Assembly: GCF_001766415.1 (NCBI RefSeq)
Contig: NZ_MKXO01000001.1
Span: 124,001-188,000, forward strand
Direction of reading: 5' to 3'
DNA from: Exiguobacterium aurantiacum
Lineage (GTDB): Bacteria; Bacillota; Bacilli; Exiguobacteriales; Exiguobacteriaceae
DNA: 64,000 nucleotides
Position 1 is the stretch's first letter; each line of letters begins with the position of its first letter. The translations under genes were made by a program, and so were the position numbers. This document shows positions 1 to 9,133 of the stretch, piece by piece. The notes under the pieces were generated by a model. It did not search any database. It was not told the DNA's origin and saw only the letters and a list, made by a program, of their open reading frames with translations.

Positions 1-1
1 C

Positions 2-688
2 GGAAAAGTCCAGTACGCATGGCGTAAATGGCGTTCCCAGAACGGTGAGGTCACCAAGCCGACAACCGCTCCTAAAAAATCTTCTAATGAAGGGAAGGAT
101 AGAATGAAACGAAACGAGAAAGAAGCTCCAACAGTGGGGCAGGTCGCCTCGACACTCCATCATGAAGAGCCGAAGCAGTCACCGCTCCTTGAAACAGGTC
201 CAGACGGTTTTTGGAAGCTTCCAGACCGCTACGATGTCGACCTCATGCACGCGGTCGTCCAATCCCCGAACGCGGTCTATGTTTTTTGGGAAGTGTCAGA
301 CGCTGTGAAAGAGACGCTGACGATGCAGTTCATGCGGCCGTGGGAAGATTTGCCGAAGGCGTTCCGCATCTTAGACATCACACTGCTCGATTACACATCT
401 GGTCATGCGAACCGGTCTTATACGTTCGAGTTGCCGGAAATGACGAACAGCTGGTTCGTCCGTCCGCTCGACCCGAACACGACGTACGTCTTCGAATTCG
501 GGATTCGGACGATGGAAGGCGAATTTCTTCCGCTCGTCGCCTCGATGCCGATTGATACGCCGCGGAACGAACCGGCAGGAGTCGGACGTTTTTCCGAGCC
601 GGTCAGACGTTGGCAATTCGGTGAAGTCGAGTCACCAGAACTACTCGATACGTTACCAAAATATTCTGCATACCGCTGCGTACGCTGA
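2..688 (+). CDS. DUF4912 domain-containing protein, 5' end cut by window
   Basis: The reading frame is open from base 2 to the stop at 686-688, so the gene very probably starts before the window. The first 34 codons (YAWRKWRSQNG, then a Lys/Ser/Thr-rich linker) look coding. An internal ATG at 104 has an SD-like GGGAAGGA before it and would give 194 residues, so it is an alternative start. The part seen carries the DUF4912 pattern (RYDVDLMHAVVQSPNAVYVFWEVSD), a beta-rich domain of unknown function. Only 12 bases separate it from the GH57 gene downstream, suggesting co-transcription and a role in glucan metabolism (inference). Confidence 0.75.
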   Translation, partial: GKVQYAWRKWRSQNGEVTKPTTAPKKSSNEGKDRMKRNEKEAPTVGQVASTLHHEEPKQSPLLETGPDGFWKLPDRYDVDLMHAVVQSPNAVYVFWEVSDAVKETLTMQFMRPWEDLPKAFRILDITLLDYTSGHANRSYTFELPEMTNSWFVRPLDPNTTYVFEFGIRTMEGEFLPLVASMPIDTPRNEPAGVGRFSEPVRRWQFGEVESPELLDTLPKYSAYRCVR

Positions 689-700
689 GGAGGACACACT

Positions 701-2902
701 ATGAAACCAGGTTATTTTTCACTCGTCCTACATGCCCATCTTCCGTACGTGAGGCATGAAGAGAAACACCGGCTAGAAGAACGCTGGGTATATGAAGCCA
801 TCTCGGAGACATACATCCCGATTCTGTGGCAAGTCGATCGACTTCAACGGCCCCTGCATTGGACGGTCAGTATCTCTCCGCCCGTCATCGAAATGCTCGC
901 CGACCCACTCGTCCAAGATCGCTATCTCGGGCATTTAGATGAGATGCTTGAACTGATCTCAATCGAACTGGCTGAGGGTCGGAGCGAACAAGAAGTCGAG
1001 ACGCTTCATTTTTACGAACGCCGTTATCAAGACTTGAAGAACACGTTCCTCCATTGGGAGAAAAATTTGAACCATGCGTTCCGTACATATCGTGAGCAAG
1101 GCTTCATCGATATGGTCACATGTACGGCGACACACGGTTTCAACCCGCATCTGTTCACCGATCAGGCGGCACGGGCCGAGATTCGGACTGGATTGAACTG
1201 CTTCGAGCGGCATTACGGCTTCCGTCCGACCGGCATTTGGTTACCGGAATGTGCGTATACGCCAGGAGTCGACCGCATCCTCTATGAGGAAGGGATTCGC
1301 TACACGTTCGTCGATGAGCACGCGTTGCTCGAAGCCGACCCGACGCCAGACAAAGGCATCGGTGCGCCTGTCTATTCGCCGCACGGAGTCGCTTTGTTCC
1401 CACGTGATCAAATCATCTCCGGGAAGATTTGGAGCTCGATGATCGGTTATCCGGGGCATCCGGACTATCGCGAGTTTTATCGCGATCTCGCCTACGACCG
1501 GGACTGGGAATACATTCAAGCGTTCATGCATCCAGAGGGCATCCGTTTCGACACAGGTTTGAAAATGCATCGTATCACGGGCGACAGCGACGAAAAAGAC
1601 TATTACGTCCGCGGATGGGCCGAACATCAAATCGATAATCACGCGACTGATTTCGCCCAGACGCTCGAAGCGCATTTAGAAGCGCACGGTGGACAAACGT
1701 TCCCGCCGTTCCTCGTCACGGCACCGTTTGACGCCGAACTGTTCGGCCATTGGTGGTTTGAGGGCCCTGAATTTTTAGGGCAAGTCGCGGAGCGGCTAGA
1801 GGAGTACGGGATTGAGACGATCACGCCGGCACTCTTCCTCGAGCGTCATTTCCAAGACCTGCAAACAGTACAAGTTTCGATGAACACGTGGGGCCGGAAA
1901 GGTTACGGCGATGTTTGGATCAACGAACGCAACGAATGGATGCTCAGACATTTGCACACGATGGAAACGCAACTTGTCAAAGACGTAGCCGACTATCGGA
2001 ACACTTCGCCACTCGCCGACCGGGCTTTGAGACAGCTCATTCGTCATTATGTGCTCTCAGTCTCGAGCGATTGGGCGTTTATCTTGGACGGCCAGACGAC
2101 GGCGCAATACGCCGCCGAACGTTTCCGCGAACATACCCGTCTGTTTGCCGAACTCGAGACGGCGCTCTACGAAGGCAAGCTATCGGATCGCTTGCTAGAC
2201 GAGCACTACACGGTCTATCCGTTCTTAGACGACGTTGACATTGATATTGATACGTTCCTATCTCCACACGACTATTATGTGACGCAGGAGCGTGGCGAAG
2301 AAGGTGAGGTCATTCTCGTCCTCACGCCAGAATATACAGGCAATATCGTGGGCGACCTCGGTCACCGCGTCGTCGCTGAAGTCGAGGCACGAGCGGCTGA
2401 CGGGGAGACCGTTTACGTCCTCACGCCGCACAGTGAAGGACTGCCTGAATACGAGCGCCACAATCGCGTGCACGTGTACCGGGTCCCACTCACGAGTCCG
2501 TTTCTAGAGCATGTCATGAACCAAATCGCTGCTCAGAACGTCGCCTACGTGAAACTCGTCCAACAGTTACAGACGATGGTCAACTTCAAAGCGGTCCATC
2601 ATTTTGATTGGATGACGATTCCAGCGGCACGTTCACTTGCGAAGTCACTAGATGTTCCGTTATACTCAACTATGTTGTCATTTGAAACGACCCGCAACCC
2701 GCACGGGCACGGTGGCCTGTTCGATGCGATCCATCGCATTGAGAACGGCGTCCTCTCGGAAGCTGATACGGTTTATGTCGGTGAACAGCTCTCGATCGAG
2801 GAGCTCGCGACGCGGTATGTGATTGGCGATAACGTAAAAACGTGCCTACCGCTCGACGCGTCACCGTACGGGCAGAAACGTTTGAAAAAGAACGTGAAAT
2901 AA
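701..2902 (+). CDS. GH57 1,4-alpha-glucan branching enzyme with C-terminal GT-B half domain
   Basis: 733 residues. The first ~520 are a glycoside hydrolase family 57 / DUF1957 branching enzyme: HAHLPY at 11-16, the nucleophile motif WLPECAY with Glu183, and the acid/base motif APFDAELFGHWW with Asp344. Such enzymes create alpha-1,6 branches in glucans. Residues ~525-733 (VILVLTPEYTGNIVGDLGHRV onward, later HHFDWMTIPAARSLAK) look like the N-terminal Rossmann half of a GT4/GT5 glycogen-synthase fold. The C-terminal half that binds the nucleotide sugar is absent, so this part is unlikely to transfer sugar alone. AGGAGG precedes the ATG. Co-directional with the DUF4912 gene. Confidence 0.87.
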   Translation: MKPGYFSLVLHAHLPYVRHEEKHRLEERWVYEAISETYIPILWQVDRLQRPLHWTVSISPPVIEMLADPLVQDRYLGHLDEMLELISIELAEGRSEQEVETLHFYERRYQDLKNTFLHWEKNLNHAFRTYREQGFIDMVTCTATHGFNPHLFTDQAARAEIRTGLNCFERHYGFRPTGIWLPECAYTPGVDRILYEEGIRYTFVDEHALLEADPTPDKGIGAPVYSPHGVALFPRDQIISGKIWSSMIGYPGHPDYREFYRDLAYDRDWEYIQAFMHPEGIRFDTGLKMHRITGDSDEKDYYVRGWAEHQIDNHATDFAQTLEAHLEAHGGQTFPPFLVTAPFDAELFGHWWFEGPEFLGQVAERLEEYGIETITPALFLERHFQDLQTVQVSMNTWGRKGYGDVWINERNEWMLRHLHTMETQLVKDVADYRNTSPLADRALRQLIRHYVLSVSSDWAFILDGQTTAQYAAERFREHTRLFAELETALYEGKLSDRLLDEHYTVYPFLDDVDIDIDTFLSPHDYYVTQERGEEGEVILVLTPEYTGNIVGDLGHRVVAEVEARAADGETVYVLTPHSEGLPEYERHNRVHVYRVPLTSPFLEHVMNQIAAQNVAYVKLVQQLQTMVNFKAVHHFDWMTIPAARSLAKSLDVPLYSTMLSFETTRNPHGHGGLFDAIHRIENGVLSEADTVYVGEQLSIEELATRYVIGDNVKTCLPLDASPYGQKRLKKNVK

Positions 2903-3001
2903 CCTTGCTTTTTCAAAAAAAACTTGGTAGGATAATTGAGTATGCTTAGACTGTAAAGCAAAAGCACTTGATACAACATTAGTAAGATGGGAGTGAAAGA
3001 T

Positions 3002-3151
3002 ATGCGCGTTAAAATCACACTAGCTTGCACAGAAACAGGCGATCGCACGTACATCACGAAGAAAAACAAACGTAACAACCCAGAGCGCCTCGAATTGCGC
3101 AAATACAACCCACGTCTCCGTCGTCACACGCTTTACCGCGAAGTGAAATAA
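3002..3151 (+). CDS. rpmG: 50S ribosomal protein L33 (zinc-free type)
   Basis: A 49-residue protein starting [17 protein letters not shown]. It matches L33 over its full length. The two CxxC pairs of the zinc-binding form are lost: the first is CTET and the second position reads KYNPRL. GGGAG lies 8 bases before the ATG. It stands between two terminated units and is followed by its own terminator, so it is probably monocistronic. Its place before the 5-formyl-THF cyclo-ligase matches the rpmGA-yqgN order of B. subtilis (from memory). Confidence 0.95.
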   Translation: MRVKITLACTETGDRTYITKKNKRNNPERLELRKYNPRLRRHTLYREVK

Positions 3152-3158
3152 TTGAGAC

Positions 3159-3190
3159 CGGCCGTCACTCATGTGGCGGCCTTTTTTTTC
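3159..3190 (+). terminator. Rho-independent terminator of rpmG
   Basis: GGCCGTCAC / GTGGCGGCC forms a 9-bp stem with one G-T pair and loop TCAT, followed by a run of T. Confidence 0.9.
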
Positions 3191-3207
3191 GATAGGAGGA
3201 ATAACAA

Positions 3208-3762
3208 ATGACAGCTAAACAAGAGCTCCGAAAAGCGGTTCATGTGAATATTCGCGTGCTCACCGATCGTGACGAGCGTGATGAAGCGATCCTACATACC
3301 GTGGCGTCGCTTCCTGAGTGGCAACAAGCGCATACGGTCGCACTCACATTGTCACTCGACCTTGAAGTGAATACGCGTCCGCTCATCGATACAGCTTTAA
3401 AAGCAGGAAAATCGGTGTTGGTGCCGAAAGTAACGGAACAGGGGCTCACGTTCCACGAAATCAGGACGTTCAGCGACCTCGAGCCGGGAGTAATGGGTAT
3501 TCTCGAGCCGACGACCGCGGAAACCGACCTCGACATCGATGCCTGTATCGTCCCAGGCCGTGTCTTTGACCGTTCTGGATATCGGATCGGTTGGGGCGGG
3601 GGTTATTACGACCGTTTCTTAGCGACATATCGCGGTGCGACGATCGCGCTCGCCTACGACGTACAAGTGCTCGACGAAATACCGATCGAACCACACGACA
3701 TACCTGTCGAACTGATCGTGACAGAAAGGGAAATGATTCGATGCTCTCAATCGTCCTCGTAA
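3208..3762 (+). CDS. yqgN: 5-formyltetrahydrofolate cyclo-ligase
   Basis: 184 residues, the usual family length. The enzyme converts 5-formyl-THF and ATP to 5,10-methenyl-THF, returning stored folate to the one-carbon pool. The C-terminal signature GYRIGWGGGYYDRFL starts at Gly124, and N-terminal KQELRKAV fits the family. GGAGG lies 9 bases before the ATG. It overlaps the following DUF92 gene by 22 bases, so the two are probably translated together. Confidence 0.93.
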   Translation: MTAKQELRKAVHVNIRVLTDRDERDEAILHTVASLPEWQQAHTVALTLSLDLEVNTRPLIDTALKAGKSVLVPKVTEQGLTFHEIRTFSDLEPGVMGILEPTTAETDLDIDACIVPGRVFDRSGYRIGWGGGYYDRFLATYRGATIALAYDVQVLDEIPIEPHDIPVELIVTEREMIRCSQSSS

Positions 3763-4511
3763 CTTGTCTAGTTGCACTGGCCGGATATCGTCTCCGGTCG
3801 TTGACGTTCTCTGGGGCGATCTTGACGATCGTGACAGGGACGGTCATCGGGTTTGGTTTTGGCTGGTTCGGGCTGTACTTGCTCGGTGTGTTCTTTTCGA
3901 CGTCCTCGCTCGCTTCAAAATATCGCGCCCGCGACAAGGCGTCGGTCGATGACATCGTCGAAAAATCCGGACCGCGTGACTTCGTGCAAGTGCTTGCGAA
4001 CGGAGGAATCGCTATGCTCACCGCCGTCGGAATGGCGATGACTTCGAACGAGGCGTGGCTATTTGCTTACGTCGTTTCAATCGCGGCGGCGACGAGTGAC
4101 ACGTGGGGGTCCGAGTTCGGCGTCCTCGCATCGCGCCGACCGCGCTCTATTTTGACATTGCGTGAAGTTGAACCGGGGACGAGTGGTGGGGTGTCACCGT
4201 TCGGTACGCTCATGTCCGTCGCCGGCGCGACGATCATCGTCCTGGCATCGCTCCCGTTCTTAAATATAACGATGGGCACGCTATTTCTATTGATTGCGCT
4301 CGGTCTGAGCGGCAGCGTCGTCGATACGTTGCTCGGTGCGACCGTGCAACGCAAGTATCGCTGTCGGACGTGCCGAAAACTGACGGAGAAAAAGCTGCAT
4401 CACGGTGAAGCGACCGACTATGTATCTGGATGGCGCTTTCTCGGCAACGATGCCGTCAATTTCTTGGCGATCGCCTCCGCGGCAGCGATTGGTTTTCTTG
4501 TTTTCGCATAA
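3741..4511 (+). CDS. DUF92 family membrane protein
   Basis: 256 residues from the ATG at 3741 (GAAAGGGA 8 bases before). The frame is open further upstream, but that part is the shadow of the cyclo-ligase gene. About six hydrophobic helices are visible, plus the DUF92 signatures AATSDTWGSEFG and EPGTSGGVSPFGT. The family includes plant VTE6 phytyl-phosphate kinase and eukaryotic TMEM19, so a role in prenyl-phosphate metabolism is possible, but the bacterial substrate is unknown. A hydrophilic loop with CRTC (near residue 212) precedes the last helix. Confidence 0.87.
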   Translation: MLSIVLVTCLVALAGYRLRSLTFSGAILTIVTGTVIGFGFGWFGLYLLGVFFSTSSLASKYRARDKASVDDIVEKSGPRDFVQVLANGGIAMLTAVGMAMTSNEAWLFAYVVSIAAATSDTWGSEFGVLASRRPRSILTLREVEPGTSGGVSPFGTLMSVAGATIIVLASLPFLNITMGTLFLLIALGLSGSVVDTLLGATVQRKYRCRTCRKLTEKKLHHGEATDYVSGWRFLGNDAVNFLAIASAAAIGFLVFA

Positions 4512-4544
4512 GGGTAGTACAGAGAATGAGGATGTTTCAAACGA

Positions 4545-4562
4545 ATGTGAATTTTGTCACAA
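4545..4562. promoter_or_regulatory. Rex-type operator 1 upstream of ldh
   Basis: ATGTGAATTTTGTCACAA is a near-perfect TTGTGA-N6-TCACAA palindrome, the site type bound by the NADH-sensing repressor Rex. It lies about 30 bases before the ldh -35 element. Binding is inferred. Confidence 0.65.
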
Positions 4563-4593
4563 TATTGCCAAACTGAAAACGGTTTCTCTTGTA

Positions 4594-4620
4594 TTGACTG
4601 TTTGTGAATGATGTTACAAT
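4594..4620 (+). promoter_or_regulatory. ldh promoter overlapped by a second Rex-type operator
   Basis: TTGACT (4594-4599) and TACAAT (4615-4620) have a short 15-base spacer. TTGTGAATGATGTTACAA (4602-4619) covers spacer and -10 and fits the Rex consensus TTGTGAA-N4-TTCACAA with two mismatches. A repressor there would block polymerase until NADH rises, as expected for fermentative lactate dehydrogenase. Confidence 0.65.
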
Positions 4621-4680
4621 CTAGGTGTAACAGACAAAACAAAAACATGAAACAGATTGTTTGAAGGGTGGAAAAACAAC

Positions 4681-5637
4681 ATGGAAACATTAAATCATGC
4701 AAAAGTAACACGGGTCGCTCTCGTCGGGGCCGGAGCGGTCGGTGCAAGCTTCGCGTATCAATTGACGACAGCGAGCCTATGTGAAGAACTCGTCATCATC
4801 GACATCAACAAGGCGAAGGCAGAAGGCGAAGCGATGGACTTGAACCACGGCGTCTCGTTCGCTTCGTCACCGATGCGCGTCTGGGCTGGAGATTACACGG
4901 ACTGCGGTGCTGCAGATATCGTCGTCATCACGGCCGGCGCTCCTCAAAAACCAGGTGAGACACGTCTCGACCTCGTTGAGAAAAATGCGAAAATCATGAA
5001 ATCGATGATCACTGAAATCATGGCTTCTGGCTTCGACGGTATCATCATCCTCGCGTCAAACCCGGTCGATATCATGACACACTTGGCTTGGAAATACTCG
5101 GGTCTTCCGAAACATCGTGTCTTCGGTTCAGGGACTGTACTCGATACGTCACGCCTCCGCTACATGCTAGGTGATTACTTCAACGTCGATCCGCGCAACT
5201 GCCACGCTTACATCATGGGTGAGCATGGCGATACCGAGTTCGCGGCGTGGAGCAACGCCCGGATTTACGGCAAATCGGTCGAACAGTTGCTCGAAGAGAA
5301 CGACGAGTATACGTGGGAAGACCTTGAAGACATCTACGTCAACGTTCGTGACGCTGCGTACCACATCATCGAACGTAAAGGCGCGACGTACTATGCGATC
5401 GGTCTCGGCTTGCTTCGTCTCGTCAAAGCGGTGCTCCGTAACGAGAACACGCTACTCACGGTCGGTGCCTACTTGGACGGAGAGTACGGCTTGAACGATA
5501 TTCATATCGGTGTGCCGGCAATCATCAACCGCCAAGGCGTGCGTCAAGTCGTCGAAATCGAGTTATCAGAAGAAGAGAAGCAGAAAATGCTCCATTCGGC
5601 AGACGTGTTGTTGAAAACGATGCAACCTGTTTTATAA
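4681..5637 (+). CDS. ldh: L-lactate dehydrogenase
   Basis: 318 residues from the ATG at 4681, chosen because GAAGGGTGG lies 9 bases before it; an upstream in-frame ATG at 4657 has no SD. It reduces pyruvate to L-lactate with NADH in the cytosol, regenerating NAD+ when respiration is limiting. The NAD-binding GAGAVG is near residues 15-20. The active-site motif [10 protein letters not shown] holds catalytic His182, and the substrate-binding region [11 protein letters not shown] is present. Monocistronic, with two Rex-like operators upstream and a terminator downstream. Confidence 0.96.
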   Translation: METLNHAKVTRVALVGAGAVGASFAYQLTTASLCEELVIIDINKAKAEGEAMDLNHGVSFASSPMRVWAGDYTDCGAADIVVITAGAPQKPGETRLDLVEKNAKIMKSMITEIMASGFDGIIILASNPVDIMTHLAWKYSGLPKHRVFGSGTVLDTSRLRYMLGDYFNVDPRNCHAYIMGEHGDTEFAAWSNARIYGKSVEQLLEENDEYTWEDLEDIYVNVRDAAYHIIERKGATYYAIGLGLLRLVKAVLRNENTLLTVGAYLDGEYGLNDIHIGVPAIINRQGVRQVVEIELSEEEKQKMLHSADVLLKTMQPVL

Positions 5638-5653
5638 TATATTCGCGATATAG

Positions 5654-5686
5654 ACGTAGTCGGCGTATGCCGGCTACGTTTTTTAT
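5654..5686 (+). terminator. Rho-independent terminator of ldh
   Basis: ACGTAGTCGGC / GCCGGCTACGT stem (11 bp, one G-T pair) with loop GTAT, followed by a T run. Confidence 0.9.
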
Positions 5687-5785
5687 GTGTTGGTACGGAC
5701 GCCGGACAGATTCAGAAAGCGCCAACTTTTGTCGTCATGATCGAATTGGATTACAATTAAGACAGAAGGAAAGGAGGGGATTCAG

Positions 5786-6844
5786 TTGACGCAACCGGGA
5801 TGTTTTTGGGAAGACATTTACCATGCGGTCGAGGCGGGCGGTCGGGTCGAAGGTATACTCGAGCCTTCGCGCGCGCTGCTATTGTTCGACACGAAAGCTG
5901 GAGACCTCTATCACCTGTACATAAAGACGGATAAGGCGTGGGCGAACCATGTCGCGATCGAGATCGAGGCGGTTATGAGCTCGTTCCGACTCGCACGACT
6001 CGGACGTGCGAAGCTTCACGTCCATATATACGGCGACCCTCTCGTCGATGAGGAGCGACTTGAGACGTTGTCGTTCCAAGTCGCGGCCAAGGTGAGACTC
6101 GACAGGCACGCGTGTGGCGATGAACAAGATGAGACCCGGTTTCGGTCGCTCGCGCTCGCACTCGATAAACAGCGAAAAGCCGAACTGAAGAAGCGATTCT
6201 CATTCGGTGAACCGCAACTCGTCTATGCGCTCATGATGTTGACGTTTGTCGTCATGTGGCTCGCCGAATCGCTCGGCTCGACGCTCGATCCGAACACGCT
6301 CATCCGATTCGGCGCCAAAGTCAATCCGCTCATCGACGATGGCGAATGGTGGCGCCTCGTCACACCGATGTTCCTTCATATCGGCTGGTTTCATTTTGCG
6401 ATCAACATGTTCGCGCTCTGGTCGCTCGGCCCGCTCGTCGAACGCATGTATGGGTCACCGAGGTTCTTGACGATCTATCTGTTGGCGGGCGTCATCGCGT
6501 CGACCGCCTCCTACGCGTTCAGTGAGGCGATTTCGGCAGGCGCGTCCGGTGCATTGTTCGGTCTCGTCGGCGCACTGCTCTATTTCGGACTTCGTGACCG
6601 CTCGCTGTTCATGAAGACGCTCGGCCCACCGCTGTTTATTATGTTAGGATTAAACGTAGGGCTCGCCTTCGTCCTCGGTGCCAGCTTGGACCACTCGGCC
6701 CATGCCGGGGGCCTCATCGGTGGATTTTTGATGGCGGGCGTGGTCGGATTACCTGACGAGACGACAAAAAAATGGCGCCTGTTGTTCACGGCGCTGGCAG
6801 TTTTATTGACCGGGACACTATACTGGCTCGGATATCATCGATGA
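5786..6844 (+). CDS. Rhomboid family intramembrane serine protease (GluP/YqgP-like)
   Basis: 352 residues from a TTG start, chosen because AAGGAGGGG lies just upstream and no ATG occurs in frame for over 60 codons. Residues 1-140 form a soluble N-terminal domain. A rhomboid domain of about six helices follows: GASG with catalytic Ser254, and DHSAHAGG with His302 and catalytic His306. It cleaves membrane proteins within the bilayer. B. subtilis YqgP is longer, with a C-terminal TPR region that is absent here. It lies upstream of the M42 peptidase, yqgQ and glucokinase genes, close to the yqgP-yqgQ-glcK order. Confidence 0.92.
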   Translation: MTQPGCFWEDIYHAVEAGGRVEGILEPSRALLLFDTKAGDLYHLYIKTDKAWANHVAIEIEAVMSSFRLARLGRAKLHVHIYGDPLVDEERLETLSFQVAAKVRLDRHACGDEQDETRFRSLALALDKQRKAELKKRFSFGEPQLVYALMMLTFVVMWLAESLGSTLDPNTLIRFGAKVNPLIDDGEWWRLVTPMFLHIGWFHFAINMFALWSLGPLVERMYGSPRFLTIYLLAGVIASTASYAFSEAISAGASGALFGLVGALLYFGLRDRSLFMKTLGPPLFIMLGLNVGLAFVLGASLDHSAHAGGLIGGFLMAGVVGLPDETTKKWRLLFTALAVLLTGTLYWLGYHR

Positions 6845-6859
6845 CAAAGGAGTAACAAT

Positions 6860-7876
6860 ATGATTGATACGTTAAAACGATTAGTAGAGATCCCGAGTCC
6901 TTCTGGAATGACGCACGAAGCAGTCAGTTACGTCGAACGTGAGCTCACGGACCTCGGGGTTGAGACGAGCCGGTTGAGAAAAGGTGCATTGTTGGCCAAG
7001 TTTCCTGGACAAAGCGGGCCGGCCCGTCTTTTGACCGCCCACGTCGATACGCTCGGTGCGATGGTGAAGGAAGTGTTGCCGAGCGGACGCTTGCGGCTGA
7101 CGCAAGTCGGCGGTTACGCCTGGACGGCGATCGAAGGTGAGAACTGTCTCGTCCATCGCGAGGCGGGCGAGGCGGTGGACGGGACGATCCTCGTTCATCA
7201 ATCGAGTGTGCACGTCTATAAAGACACGAACAGTGCCGAGCGGACGGCGACTAACATTGAAGTACGTCTCGATGCCGACGTTCATACGGCAGACGACGTC
7301 CGGGCGTTAGGCATCGAAGTCGGGGACTTCGTCTCGTTCGATCCCCGTTTCAAACAGACGGAGACGGGTTATATTAAATCGCGTCATCTTGACGACAAGG
7401 CGTCGGTCGCCATCCTGCTCGATTTGGCGCGTGACTTGGTCAAAGCGGACTTGCCACATACGGTCTACTATTTGATTTCCAACTATGAAGAGGTCGGCTT
7501 TGGCGGGAACGCCGGAATCCCGGACGAAGTCGACGAGTACATCGCAGTCGATATGGGCGCGCTCGGGGACGGGCAACACTCGGACGAGTACACGGTATCG
7601 ATCTGTGCCAAAGATTCTTCAGGGCCGTACGACCTCGAGTTGCGTCGTCAGTTCACGAAGCTTTGCCGCGACCACGACATTCCGTTCAAAGTCGATATTT
7701 ATCCGTTCTACGGTTCGGACGCATCGGCTGCGATCCGGGCCGGCTATGACGTAAGACATGCGCTCGTCGGTCCTGGGATCGAGTCGAGCCACAGCTATGA
7801 ACGGACGCACCAAACATCGCTCGAGGCGACACGAGCGTTGCTGTATCGCTACGTATTGACCGCGATGGGGGAATAA
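6860..7876 (+). CDS. M42 family metallopeptidase
   Basis: 338 residues. M42 enzymes are dinuclear-metal aminopeptidases (glutamyl aminopeptidase/FrvX type) that form large oligomers in the cytosol. Metal and catalytic motifs are visible: TAHVDTLG, the bridging Asp in HLDDKA, NYEEVGFGG with the catalytic and metal Glu, AVDMGALG, and SSHSYERTH near the C terminus. AAGGAG lies before the ATG. It starts 15 bases after the rhomboid gene and ends 2 bases before yqgQ, so one operon is likely. Confidence 0.92.
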   Translation: MIDTLKRLVEIPSPSGMTHEAVSYVERELTDLGVETSRLRKGALLAKFPGQSGPARLLTAHVDTLGAMVKEVLPSGRLRLTQVGGYAWTAIEGENCLVHREAGEAVDGTILVHQSSVHVYKDTNSAERTATNIEVRLDADVHTADDVRALGIEVGDFVSFDPRFKQTETGYIKSRHLDDKASVAILLDLARDLVKADLPHTVYYLISNYEEVGFGGNAGIPDEVDEYIAVDMGALGDGQHSDEYTVSICAKDSSGPYDLELRRQFTKLCRDHDIPFKVDIYPFYGSDASAAIRAGYDVRHALVGPGIESSHSYERTHQTSLEATRALLYRYVLTAMGE

Positions 7877-7878
7877 TA

Positions 7879-8073
7879 ATGAGAAACTTTTATGACGTGC
7901 AACAGTTTTTAAAATCGTTTGGCACGATTATTTACATCGGAGAGCGTGACGCCGAGATCGGTCTCATGATGATGGAGTTAGACGAATTGAACGCCGGTGG
8001 GATGATCGAACAGCGCGAGTATGACACGGCAAAGATTATTTTGACGCATGAACTAAAAAATTCAATAGATTGA
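7879..8073 (+). CDS. yqgQ: YqgQ family protein
   Basis: 64 residues, matching the YqgQ/DUF910 family in length and sequence (FYDVQQFLKSFGTIIYIGER). It is small, acidic and probably all-helical; its function is unknown. It sits 2 bases after the M42 peptidase gene and before glucokinase, the same position next to glcK as in B. subtilis. A terminator separates it from glucokinase. Confidence 0.93.
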   Translation: MRNFYDVQQFLKSFGTIIYIGERDAEIGLMMMELDELNAGGMIEQREYDTAKIILTHELKNSID

Positions 8074-8076
8074 CAG

Positions 8077-8115
8077 AAAAACCTCTTGTGCAAATGTTTG
8101 CACAAGAGGTTTTAT
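8077..8115 (+). terminator. Rho-independent terminator after yqgQ
   Basis: AACCTCTTGTGCAAA / TTTGCACAAGAGGTT forms a perfect 15-bp stem with a 2-base loop, followed by TTTAT. Confidence 0.9.
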
Positions 8116-8166
8116 AGTGTAGACTATTGAATGAAAGCGATTTATTTGAGACGAGGAGTGGAATGC

Positions 8167-9129
8167 ATGAAGTGGTTATTAGGAATCGACATTGGCGGGA
8201 CGACGGTGAAAATGGCCGTCCTAGACATGAATGGGATCATTTCAGACAAGTGGGAGATCAAGACAGACATTCGTGATAATGGGGTACATATCCCGACAGA
8301 TATCGCCGCCTCGTTTGAAGCGTATCTTCAGCAATCGGGAAAAGCGAAGCATGATTTTGCGGGTGCGGGAATCGGAGCTCCGGGATTCATCAACTTCTCA
8401 GAAGGTGTCGTCGAGTACTCGCCGAACATCGGATGGAAGAACTTTGAGCTCGTCGGGGAATTCGAGAAAGCGGTCGGATTGCCGGCCGTGCTCGAGAATG
8501 ACGCGAACGCGGCCGCGCTCGGTGAGATGTGGAAAGGCGCAGGTGAAGGAGCGTCTGAACTGCTCGCGATCACACTCGGTACGGGTGTCGGCGGCGGTGT
8601 CATCACGAACGGGAACATCGTCCATGGGGCGGCCGGCATGGCTGGTGAGATCGGACATATCACGGTCGAGCGCGACGAGGCGAAAGCGGTCATGTGTGGA
8701 TGTGGGCGCAAAGGCTGCATCGAGACGATCGCCTCAGCAACCGGCATCGCCCGTCTCGCCTTACAAAAGCGTAAAGGGAGAACGACGTCATTGAACGAGT
8801 TAGGTGAAGTGACGGCTCGCGATGTGTTTGAAGCCTATAAAGCGAAAGACGAGGTCGCGACAGAAGTCGTTGAAGAGATGACGGAATATCTCGGGTTGAC
8901 GATTTCAAACATCGCCAACACGTTGAACCCTAAAATGATCGTGATCGGCGGCGGCGTTTCAAAAGCGAGACAAGCTTTGCTCGAGCCGCTCGATGAACAA
9001 TTTAAGCGGTTTGCCCTTGAACGGGTATATACGTCGACGACGTTCAAAATTGCCGAACTCGAGAATGACGCCGGGGTCATCGGCTGCGCTTGGCTGGCAC
9101 GAAAACATTTTTTGCCGACTAGAGTCTAA
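8167..9129 (+). CDS. glcK: Glucokinase, ROK family
   Basis: 321 residues from the ATG at 8167, which has GAGGAG upstream; the ATG at 8131 adds an unconserved leader. It phosphorylates glucose to glucose-6-phosphate with ATP. The phosphate loop DIGGTT is at 8-13, ENDANAAALGE is the sugar/catalytic region, and the ROK zinc motif CGCGRKGC has Cys177, 179 and 184. It is flanked by terminators, so it is probably transcribed alone or by readthrough from yqgQ. Confidence 0.94.
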   Translation: MKWLLGIDIGGTTVKMAVLDMNGIISDKWEIKTDIRDNGVHIPTDIAASFEAYLQQSGKAKHDFAGAGIGAPGFINFSEGVVEYSPNIGWKNFELVGEFEKAVGLPAVLENDANAAALGEMWKGAGEGASELLAITLGTGVGGGVITNGNIVHGAAGMAGEIGHITVERDEAKAVMCGCGRKGCIETIASATGIARLALQKRKGRTTSLNELGEVTARDVFEAYKAKDEVATEVVEEMTEYLGLTISNIANTLNPKMIVIGGGVSKARQALLEPLDEQFKRFALERVYTSTTFKIAELENDAGVIGCAWLARKHFLPTRV

Positions 9130-9133
9130 CCTG

